Shown: positions 26,706-33,192 of the stretch, piece after piece | Layout of the letters: each line of letters starts with the position of its first letter | Numbering within the stretch: the first letter of the stretch is position 1 | DNA from: Bog-159 sp049511415 | GTDB lineage: Bacteria > Acidobacteriota > Terriglobia > Bryobacterales > Bryobacteraceae | Direction of reading: 5' to 3' | DNA length: 64,000 nt | Assembly: GCA_049511415.1 (NCBI GenBank) | Contig: JBEKYC010000008.1 | Coordinates: forward strand, 1 to 64,000 | Program-made: the position numbers and the translations under genes | Notes under the pieces: generated by a model | What the model was told of the DNA's origin: nothing | Databases searched by the model: none | What the model saw: only the letters and a program-made list of their open reading frames with translations

Positions 26706-27162
26706 TTGGTGCGACTGTATCACCTTTCAGGCGTATGGTTTGGCGCGAATCGAAGGAACGAAACCAATTTCGAAGCGAAAAAGGGAAGATTTGGCGAAGG
26801 GCGGGTTGGGTTTTGGCACTCTTGGTGCGTTGGGTGGGTGGCCGAATTGTGAAACGGTCCATTGCCTTTTCGCATTCCGTGAGGGCGTGGGGCGGGTCTA
26901 ATGCCAAGGTCAGGGTAGCATGGCCGTGGCTGTCGTCCGGTCGAAGGGCGGCGACTTACCACATCGTTTCAACGGGCTGCGTTTGGGCTAGGTTTGTGAC
27001 TAGTTTCATTTGACCTACAAAGCGGGGCCACCGTTCTGGCGCGGGCTGGAAACACGTCCGGCAGTCTTGGCTGCACCTGCGCACTGAACATGCGCCCTCC
27101 TATCGAAGACAGGCGCAAATCTGTTGGCGAGGTACTCTGACACGCCGAATCAACAGAGTGTG
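26706..27162. other. Intergenic region without recognisable gene
   Basis: About 460 bases upstream of the GH116 gene. Several short open frames exist but none looks like a protein, and codon and base use is less GC-rich than in neighbouring genes. It must contain the GH116 operon promoter. It borders the decayed toxin-antitoxin remnants to the right. Confidence 0.4.
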
Positions 27163-27357
27163 TTACGCGGACAGAAACCCAGCCGGGTTAAGTGTGATAA
27201 GAGATTTTAACCAAGCAAGTCTGGTCTGGAAGCTGCGTACCCTGCTGTAGGGAGAAAAAATTCCTGTGGTGGGGTCTCCTGCGGCGGCGGATAGCCTGGC
27301 ATCATCGAAGAAATGCCAAAGGGCCGTATGGGTATCGGCAACGGGAGCGATCATCAA
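27163..27357 (-). pseudogene. Truncated PIN-domain toxin
   Basis: The first 27 residues (IAPVADTHTALWHFFDDARLSAAA) match the N-terminus of PIN-domain toxins, including the first catalytic aspartate (ADTH). After about 27280 the sequence no longer resembles a PIN domain and stops after 64 residues in total, so three quarters of the domain is missing. Its ATG overlaps the antitoxin remnant stop by four bases (ATGA), as in working modules. A decayed, non-functional toxin. Confidence 0.6.
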
Positions 27358-27603
27358 AAGTCTTCGCCAAAGTTCCGGGACATGTCGGCCCGGTTGGCGT
27401 CGATTTCCTCGGCGGAGGGCGCTTGCCCATATTTGGCGGACATGCCGCGTCCGGTCTTGAACGGAACGCCCGACGATTGCGTTTCGAGTGACGACGCGAG
27501 GTCGCGTTCAAGAACCTCGCGCGTAACCACCGGCGGAAACGCCATGGGCGTTGGCCTGCACCTTCAGAGCCGCGCCAGGTTCTTCCGGAAGTTCAATCAT
27601 CAT
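27354..27603 (-). pseudogene. Frameshifted antitoxin partner of the truncated PIN toxin
   Basis: From the double ATG at 27603/27600 the frame reads IELPEEPGAALKVQANAHGVSAGGYAR, then meets a stop. The next frame resumes with EVLERDLASSLETQS and ends GAPS-like: AEEIDANRADMSRNFGEDF. Joined, the two give a coherent antitoxin of about 80 residues with an N-terminal DNA-binding helix pair. The shift fits a two-base loss (or one-base gain) near 27518. With the truncated toxin it forms a dead module. Confidence 0.6.
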
Positions 27604-27638
27604 GGCAAGTTTGCTTTCCCTGTCTCGATTGTAGCGAT

Positions 27639-27993
27639 TTACTCGCGCGGTCTGACAACCCAGCCGCCGTTGAGGGCCACAACATCTGCGTATTCTTCGC
27701 GGACTCTCGACTGTGGATTGACTTTGACAGGGTTGCAGAACAGTAAAGCCCGCCGGTAGCGGACCGTGATGCCGGTCGAAAACCGGGAAGATGCCGGCAA
27801 CAAATCACGGTCGGTCGGCCAGCACGCGGTCCCGTTCGAGCGCCTCGTGCAGGAGCGATTTGATATAAGGCTGGTCTGCATGGACGATTACGCGCGGGTC
27901 GCTGAAGACATTTCTGGCTGCGTCAAACCGACGCCGTGCCTGGCAATGTTGGCGCGGTGTTTGTTCTCGTCCCACTCCTCGCGGAGGTACTGT
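27639..27993 (-). pseudogene. Degenerate remnant with a BrnT-like toxin start
   Basis: On the minus strand the segment near 27993-27930 reads EEWDENKHRANIARHGVG. After losing one base it continues FDAARNVFSDPRVI. Together these match the N-terminal half of BrnT toxins (WDxxKxxxNxxKHGVxFxxAxxVFxDP). Downstream sequence no longer fits BrnT. It shifts frame again near 27820 and ends as a readable stretch (TGITVRYRRALLF...EYADVVALNGGWVV) at 27639-27641. Several breaks make this a remnant, and the second half is unidentified. Confidence 0.35.
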
Positions 27994-28014
27994 GACGAAA
28001 ACCACCGGATCGGC

Positions 28015-28854
28015 TCAAGCCAGCAGGGCGCGCACGAACTTCAGGTTGCGCGTCATGTCGGCCTCGACCGACTTGGACGGGCAATCCGTTTCCAGATTCG
28101 CGAAGCCTTGGAAGCCGATGTCGGTGATGGCTTTCATTACGGCTGGAAAGTCGATGGATCCCTCGCCCAGATAGTGGGGGTTGTCCTTCAAGTGCATCTG
28201 GCAGATTCGGGCAGCGCCCAGCCAGCGGATTTCCTTCACCACGTCGAAGCCGCCATTGGTGGAGTTGCCCACATCGTAATAGACCTTGACAGCCGGCGAG
28301 CCCGCGCGCTCCATGATGCGGACGTTGTCCTCCGCCGAGATGGTATCTTCGAGACCCAGCAACACCCCGGCCTTCTCTGCCGCCGGCGCCAAGTCCTTCA
28401 GGACATCGCCCACGTAGTCCATTTCGGTGTGGTTCGTCAGTGAACCTTTGCCGAAGAAGGGAAGCAGCACGACCTTCGCATTCAGCTTGGCGGTAATGGC
28501 GATGCTGTCGGCCACCCATTTGCGGGCGCGTGGGTTGTCTTTCAGATGATCGATATGCAGGATGTCCAGACAAGTGCCATCCAGAGGGATGCCATACTGT
28601 TTGGCGGCAGAAAGATATCGGTCCTGGACCGAAGGGTCGTCCAAGGGGAGCTTATCCGAAACCGGTTTCTGCCCCAGACTGACCTGAACACCATCGAATT
28701 TCAACTTGGCGGCCAAGGCGACCGCCTCCAACTTCCCGGTAAGCTCCAGGTTCCAATCGGTGACGCCGATCCGGAGGCCGCGAACACGGGCAGCGGCCAC
28801 ACGCACCGCCGCAGAGCCGGCCAGAAGCTTCTCAAACAGCGATCTTCGGGTCAT
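28015..28854 (-). CDS. Sugar phosphate isomerase/epimerase-like TIM-barrel protein, Tat-exported
   Basis: 279 residues from ATG 28854, four bases after the upstream stop. An in-frame start at 28890 would overlap the upstream gene by 32 bp. MTRRSLFEKLLAGSAA is a short Tat-type signal. The body follows the xylose-isomerase-like TIM barrel (AP_endonuc_2 family): FDGVQVSLGQKP, LDILHIDHLKDN, LGLEDTISAEDN, YYDVGNSTNGG, QMHLKDNPHYLGEGSIDFP, ANLETDCPS, with acidic and His residues in metal-ligand positions. Members isomerise sugars or break down inositol-like compounds. The substrate is unknown. Confidence 0.85.
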   Translation of the reverse strand: MTRRSLFEKLLAGSAAVRVAAARVRGLRIGVTDWNLELTGKLEAVALAAKLKFDGVQVSLGQKPVSDKLPLDDPSVQDRYLSAAKQYGIPLDGTCLDILHIDHLKDNPRARKWVADSIAITAKLNAKVVLLPFFGKGSLTNHTEMDYVGDVLKDLAPAAEKAGVLLGLEDTISAEDNVRIMERAGSPAVKVYYDVGNSTNGGFDVVKEIRWLGAARICQMHLKDNPHYLGEGSIDFPAVMKAITDIGFQGFANLETDCPSKSVEADMTRNLKFVRALLA

Positions 28855-28858
28855 GCCA

Positions 28859-29170
28859 TCAGTCACCGGCGCCGGCCGCGCGTTTGACAACCGGCGCGGT
28901 TTCAGCTTGCCGCTCCGCCAGCAACAGGCGGCGCAGCGTGCGCAGATCGTTGAGTATCCGGCGGCTCGTGGTGATATGCAGGGTTAGCTTGGCCAGGTTG
29001 TAGCCGACCAATTGCAAGGCCTCCCGCCGGCGATCGGCGCCTTCGGCCATGGCGGCCTCGATATCGGCGTCAACGTCTTTTCGCGCCTCTTCAATGGCCT
29101 CGGCCAGGAGGGAAACGTACTCTTGCGATCCCTCGATACTGTCAAACGGCGTTTCCGGATTGTAGCTCAC
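28859..29170 (-). CDS. Small conserved helical protein of unknown function
   Basis: 103 residues from GTG 29170, which has a strong ribosome site (GGGAGGAACC). The frame is open further upstream but without such a site. It starts SYNPETPFDSIEGSQEYVSLL and is then almost all helix and charged (AEAIEEARKDVDADIEAAMAEGADRRREALQLVGYNLAKLTLHI), ending in an arginine/leucine-rich helix and a flexible tail. No catalytic motif is visible. It is 4 bp before the TIM-barrel gene, probably in the same transcript. Confidence 0.7.
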   Translation of the reverse strand: MSYNPETPFDSIEGSQEYVSLLAEAIEEARKDVDADIEAAMAEGADRRREALQLVGYNLAKLTLHITTSRRILNDLRTLRRLLLAERQAETAPVVKRAAGAGD

Positions 29171-29285
29171 GGTTCCTCCCAAGGATTGCACCTTCGGAAT
29201 GCCTTTTGCTGTTCCCCCATTCTCGCACAAACGCCGGACGGGATACACCCCTATTGTGGGCGTTTTGTACCAGTGGGGGAGCGCT

Positions 29286-29417
29286 TTACTTCCGGGCGCC
29301 GCGCTGCGGGTTCTTCAAGTTGGTCTGGCGGCGTTTCGCTTTGCGGCGTTTGGGCTTGCTGATTTGGAACGTGCCGCTACCGAGATATTCGGCTTTGTAA
29401 AGTTTGTCTTCTGCCAA
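29286..29417 (-). CDS. Very small basic protein (43 residues)
   Basis: A short gene with a TTG start at 29415-29417 preceded by TAGGAG at good spacing, ending in TAA (29286-29288). The N-terminal half (AEDKLYKAEYLGSGTFQISK) is a small beta unit. The C-terminal half is strongly basic (PKRRKAKRRQTNLKNPQRGARK), as in nucleic-acid-binding or ribosome-associated small proteins. I do not recognise a family. Good codon use and ribosome site argue that it is translated. Confidence 0.6.
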   Translation of the reverse strand: MAEDKLYKAEYLGSGTFQISKPKRRKAKRRQTNLKNPQRGARK

Positions 29418-29468
29418 TCGGGTCTCCTAACGAGGCGCTCGTTCCATTCTAGCAGGTTGCCCATCCCC

Positions 29469-29954
29469 TTACGGCTGTGCTCCGGTATCGGTGGCGTGGC
29501 GGGATGGGTCGCTCCAATAGAAGATGAGATAGGCGAAGCCGACGCCCAGCGGAATCAGACCCAAGAGCGCGATGCCCACCGGCATTCCGCGGCCCTCATT
29601 CCTTTCCACCATCTGCCGGGCCTGGTCGACTGGAATGTTGAGCGACTCGCTCACGCTTTTGGCGTTCATAGCGATAACCTCAGCCGGTTCCGCCCGCTGC
29701 GTCGTCGCCAGACCTGCGAGGCATACGCCCAGCGCTGCGCCGCTGAAGGTCCAGATCAATCCACGCAGCAGGTATACGCGCGGCGACCACGGCCTCGGCA
29801 TAGGCCCCAAGGGGATGGTGGTCCCTTTTTCGAGCGCGGCCATGCGCTCCTGGTGCAACATCTGCTGTTGGCGATTGCGCATAAACAGGACGCCCAGAAC
29901 CACTACCATGGCGCCCAACACGAACATGATTACAAGAACGGCTTCCGGCTGCAT
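29469..29954 (-). CDS. DUF6249-like small membrane protein
   Basis: 161 residues from ATG 29954 with a good AAGGAG ribosome site. One N-terminal helix (about 5-25), a short cytoplasmic coil (NRQQQMLHQERMAALEKG), a second helix pair (about 60-85) and a C-terminal helix (about 128-148). The RxxxLEKG-type juxtamembrane segment is characteristic of proteins found beside ECF sigma factor genes. It is divergent from the sigma factor gene, with only 88 bp between starts, so shared control is likely. Confidence 0.65.
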   Translation of the reverse strand: MQPEAVLVIMFVLGAMVVVLGVLFMRNRQQQMLHQERMAALEKGTTIPLGPMPRPWSPRVYLLRGLIWTFSGAALGVCLAGLATTQRAEPAEVIAMNAKSVSESLNIPVDQARQMVERNEGRGMPVGIALLGLIPLGVGFAYLIFYWSDPSRHATDTGAQP

Positions 29955-29997
29955 ATTTCTTTCTCCTTGCCGATTGAGACTGGCGTGGCGCGCCCGA

Positions 29998-30011
29998 ATG
30001 TTTCGAAACAT
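29998..30011. promoter_or_regulatory. Perfect 14-bp palindrome in a divergent promoter
   Basis: ATGTTTCGAAACAT is fully self-complementary and sits midway between the divergent starts at 29954 and 30043. Position and symmetry suggest an operator for a dimeric regulator of the sigma/anti-sigma genes and the membrane protein. The regulator is unknown. Confidence 0.45.
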
Positions 30012-30042
30012 CGGCGCCTTGGGTTATGGTCTAAATACGTTT

Positions 30043-30552
30043 ATGGCGGAAGATTTCGACAGGATCGTCCGCGAGTATCAGGACAAAATCTATCGCCTGG
30101 CCTTTTCCATGTTGGGAGATCGCGCCGCCGCCGAAGAGGCCGCCCAGGATGCGCTAGTCCGCATCTGGCGCGGACTGCCGGGGTTCCGCGCCGAGTCGTC
30201 GCTCTCGACGTGGATCTACGCCATTACACGCAACACATGCCTGACGGCGCTGGGGCGGCGCGAGTTGCCCACTGCTTCGCTCGACGAGCCGGCCGGGCGG
30301 CGCGCGGCGGAGAGGCGCACGGCGGAGGAATGGTCCGTGGCGGCAACCCCAGACGCTGCGGCTTTGCTCGAACGGCTGCCCGCCAAATACCGCCAGGTGG
30401 CCGCGCTGTTTTATATGCAGGAGAAATCGTATGATGAAGTAGCGCGCATGCTGGATTTGCCGATGGGCACCGTGAAGACGTATCTGTTTCGTGCACGCAA
30501 GAGCCTGGCTGAGGAGTTGGCACGCGGACGCGTGCGGAAAGGAGAAGTATGA
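30043..30552 (+). CDS. ECF-type RNA polymerase sigma factor
   Basis: 169 residues. Region 2 is YQDKIYRLAFSMLGDRAAAEEAAQDALVRIWRGLPGFRAESSLSTWIYAITRN and region 4 is LLERLPAKYRQVAALFYMQEKSYDEVARMLDLPMGTVKTYLFRARKSL, both complete. The linker between is short. Its stop overlaps the anti-sigma start (ATGA), so the pair is a unit. ECF factors respond to envelope or extracytoplasmic stress. The regulon is unknown. Confidence 0.95.
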   Translation: MAEDFDRIVREYQDKIYRLAFSMLGDRAAAEEAAQDALVRIWRGLPGFRAESSLSTWIYAITRNTCLTALGRRELPTASLDEPAGRRAAERRTAEEWSVAATPDAAALLERLPAKYRQVAALFYMQEKSYDEVARMLDLPMGTVKTYLFRARKSLAEELARGRVRKGEV

Positions 30553-30866
30553 TGCCTTGTCCGGAGTTTGAAGAGCTGATTCGCCAGGGCGTAAGCGGTC
30601 ACGCCGCGCATTGCGAGGACTGCCGCGCGCTGCTGGATGCCCTGGCCGATGTCGATAGTGCGTTCGAATCGGCTTTCGCGGACGTGACCGCTCCGCCGGG
30701 CATGGCAGCCGCCGTGCGCGCGCGCATCGGGTATCAGATTCCTATCCGCCGCCCGTCGATCCTGCCCGAGGCATTGGATTTTATTGGATGGGCCGCGGTG
30801 CTGGCCTTAGCCGCGTTCCTGCTTCCGCGGTTGCTGCTGCGTCTGGGCGTGGTACTGGCGGGTTAG
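30549..30866 (+). CDS. Zinc-finger anti-sigma factor, membrane-anchored
   Basis: 105 residues. The N-terminal part carries the zinc anti-sigma (ZAS) motif H18-x3-C22-x2-C25 (HAAHCEDC), with C4 as a possible extra ligand. The C-terminal part has one membrane helix (about 77-100). Starts at ATG 30549 overlapping the sigma factor stop. Predicted to hold the sigma factor at the membrane until a signal releases it. The extracytoplasmic tail is nearly absent, so sensing may be redox- or partner-based. Confidence 0.85.
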   Translation: MMPCPEFEELIRQGVSGHAAHCEDCRALLDALADVDSAFESAFADVTAPPGMAAAVRARIGYQIPIRRPSILPEALDFIGWAAVLALAAFLLPRLLLRLGVVLAG

Positions 30867-30873
30867 TTGCGGT

Positions 30874-33105
30874 CTACGGCGCGAGCTGCCGACCGGCTTC
30901 CCGGATAACCCGCAAGGCAATATCCCGCGCATTCCGCGACGCCGGCGCCTGCTCGTCAACCGCGGCGATCTTCAGGCGGAAGTTAGTTCCCGCCGGATAT
31001 TGCGGCAATCTGCGGCGCAATTCTGCCGCTGTCCGCGCATCGTATTGCGCCAGGTGCGCGCTGAACCCGGCGGCGCCGGGATATACGTCGATCCGGATGG
31101 GCGGTTTGGCGGCTTGCGCCCACCCGCCGGTTTCCTGCTTGCAAGCGCCGGTGGTGCACAAGCCCAGCAGGCGATTCAGGCCGGCTTCCGTGAGCACCCA
31201 GGCATCCGCAAGCGCCAAAGCGGTGACCAGTGTCTGCTCGAACCGGGCGTTCTCGCCTAAGGGCGAATCCTTCAGTTCCACTTCCCGCCCGCGCCACCAC
31301 GACCGAAAATATTCCATGGTCTTCCAAAGAGGTTCCTCGGCGGCGGCCGATCCGTATTTGCCTAGGATCTCCGCCATGCCTCTTTTGATGGGCACATGCG
31401 GACTACTCAAATATTCGATGGCCAACCGTTCCAGCGCCGGACTCATCGCATAGCTTCCCAGTTCGAGAAACTGGAACCCGAGGTCGTAGCACACCGGCGG
31501 ACCGCCAGGAGTGGAAAGGTTGCGCCGCAATTCCGGCTCGCCGAAGGCGGGGTCGTACCGCAGGAAATAGAACACCAGGGGTGAGGCGCAGGCTGCCTTC
31601 GGGCGCATCCGCAAATAGGCTTGTTCGATAGGCTGCACGATGTCGCCGGTGGCATAACGCAGGATCAGCCTATCGTCCAGATGGCCTGCCAGGGCGTGCG
31701 CCGTGAAGAGCGCGTCCAACTCCGGGATGTGGCGATCCGGCAGACTGGCTAGCTTTTGCCAAGGCAGTCCTCTTTTGGGGTTGCGGATTTCCGCCAGAAT
31801 CATCTGGCGGGCTTCGGCGGGCGCGAGTTCAGACAGATGCTCCAGCACGATTTCCTGGATGGGCGGATATTGACCCGGTTCCGGAGGCTTGTCATATAAA
31901 TTGCGGAGGATGGGGAGCATGGCTGGGCTGCGCATGAGGCTCCAGCGGGATCCCAGCAGGTCAGACTGGACGGTGGCCGGCAGGTTGAGGAAATCCTTGG
32001 TGAACGCCGCCACAATGTTCGGAAGCCAGGACGGCGGCGGACTGGCGGACGCATAGCCGAGCAGCGTGTCCATAGTGATGGCGCGGGCGTCCGGCTGCTT
32101 GGTCCCAAGCGACGAGACCACGCGCTCGATATATTGCTGCCGCTGGCGCTCCATCCGAGCCGCCCGCTGCTTGGATTCTTCGATCCAGCGCTGACGGGCT
32201 GGCTCGTCTTTTGGAAAGGGAGCCATGGGCCCACCGGCGACCAGTTCCGCCAGTTGGGTAATGGTATCCAGATAGCGATCCCAGACCGGCTGGTCCGGCG
32301 CGGCCAGATGCTGCTCCAGCAGCGGCAGAAGCCGGGCGCGATACGGAGATCCTAGGACGCCCAGGTGGAGTTGGTAAGTCTCGACGTCCATCCCCTGCCC
32401 CATGCGCCTGGCCATTTCGGCGGCAGCTTCGGGAGAGTCGAGGAACCGCAGGATATTGGCCGCACGCCGGCGCTCCTCGGCGCTACGCACCGGTCCATCG
32501 AGGACTTTAACCGCATCCGCAATCTGCTCGCGTGCCCAGGAAGCCGGGGCGGGCGATATCTCGATCGTCAGCATGTTGGAGGCTAGTTCCACCGGCTTAC
32601 CGTGACCGTACATGCGCAGGTAATCGTCCGAGCGGGCGGGTTCGCTGGTTTGGTCGACGCGATGACTCAGGACGTAAAAACGGTAATTGCCGGGCTTGCG
32701 GAAACGCACCCATTCGTTCAAGAGCCGCTCGAATGCAAATGGCTTATCCGACAAGATCATCTGGCCGCCGGAGAGGCCGCCCATACCACCGGATGCAGCG
32801 GGCAGTCCCAGCAGCGGATCCTCGGTAGAAACCGCCGGATCCACCAGGAACTCCTCGACGTAGTTCATGCGGCCCACGCGGTCGTACTGGCGCGAGTCGG
32901 CCAGAAAGGTGCGCGGCTGGCTGGCAGTGAACGTGAGCTGCAGCGGGATCGGTTCGCCGAGGAAATAGGTGGTCTTGGGCATCGAAACCGCAAGCGCGAC
33001 GCCATGCGGATTTTGATCGCGGAACTGCTGCCAGCGGGTCTCGAATGAAGCGTTCAGAAGCGGTGTAAAAAGCAACACCTGGAATACTCCGGCACATTTC
33101 CGCAT
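30874..33105 (-). CDS. Large exported protein with HEAT-like helical repeats
   Basis: 743 residues from ATG 33105, followed by a signal peptide (KCAGVFQVLLFTPLLNA). Residues about 30-190 are beta-rich and Ig-like (VALAVSMPKTTYFLGEPIPLQLTFTA). From about 200 on there are repeated helical units resembling HEAT repeats (ILRFLDSPEAAAEMARRMGQG, AILRNLYDK-like, EILGKYGSAAAEEPLWKTM). It ends with a small beta domain. No catalytic motif was seen. Such proteins are frequent and unnamed in acidobacteria. It is convergent with the anti-sigma gene (7-bp gap). Confidence 0.65.
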   Translation of the reverse strand: MRKCAGVFQVLLFTPLLNASFETRWQQFRDQNPHGVALAVSMPKTTYFLGEPIPLQLTFTASQPRTFLADSRQYDRVGRMNYVEEFLVDPAVSTEDPLLGLPAASGGMGGLSGGQMILSDKPFAFERLLNEWVRFRKPGNYRFYVLSHRVDQTSEPARSDDYLRMYGHGKPVELASNMLTIEISPAPASWAREQIADAVKVLDGPVRSAEERRRAANILRFLDSPEAAAEMARRMGQGMDVETYQLHLGVLGSPYRARLLPLLEQHLAAPDQPVWDRYLDTITQLAELVAGGPMAPFPKDEPARQRWIEESKQRAARMERQRQQYIERVVSSLGTKQPDARAITMDTLLGYASASPPPSWLPNIVAAFTKDFLNLPATVQSDLLGSRWSLMRSPAMLPILRNLYDKPPEPGQYPPIQEIVLEHLSELAPAEARQMILAEIRNPKRGLPWQKLASLPDRHIPELDALFTAHALAGHLDDRLILRYATGDIVQPIEQAYLRMRPKAACASPLVFYFLRYDPAFGEPELRRNLSTPGGPPVCYDLGFQFLELGSYAMSPALERLAIEYLSSPHVPIKRGMAEILGKYGSAAAEEPLWKTMEYFRSWWRGREVELKDSPLGENARFEQTLVTALALADAWVLTEAGLNRLLGLCTTGACKQETGGWAQAAKPPIRIDVYPGAAGFSAHLAQYDARTAAELRRRLPQYPAGTNFRLKIAAVDEQAPASRNARDIALRVIREAGRQLAP

Positions 33106-33136
33106 AAGCCATGATCCCTTGAATTGGACACCGGAC

Positions 33137-33173
33137 GGCGAACTGAAGTTCGCCGCAGCACGCTGAAGCGTGC
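33137..33173. repeat. Tandem perfect hairpins (REP-like)
   Basis: GGCGAACT-GA-AGTTCGCC (33137-33154) is followed three bases later by GCACGCT-GA-AGCGTGC (33158-33173). Both are perfect stems around a two-base GA loop. They lie between two divergent genes. The pairing style resembles dispersed intergenic repeats of acidobacterial genomes, which is an impression rather than a search result. Confidence 0.6.
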
Positions 33174-33192
33174 GCCACGTTATTCTGGGCAA

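Noticed and set aside
26735..27013. Open frames beside the GH116 gene start
   Set aside because: Three overlapping frames are open at once, with low-complexity composition and no ribosome sites.
27766..28443. A 225-residue plus-strand frame
   Set aside because: Most of it is antisense to the TIM-barrel isomerase and it resembles nothing.
29226..29268. Imperfect inverted repeat ACAAACGCC / GGCGTTTTGT
   Set aside because: It has a bulge and a long loop with no T-run, so it is not convincing as a terminator.
33124..33192. A TTG start at 33124 for the ClC fusion
   Set aside because: It would translate the two intergenic hairpins, and no ribosome site precedes it; a later start is more likely, though 33193 is itself uncertain.
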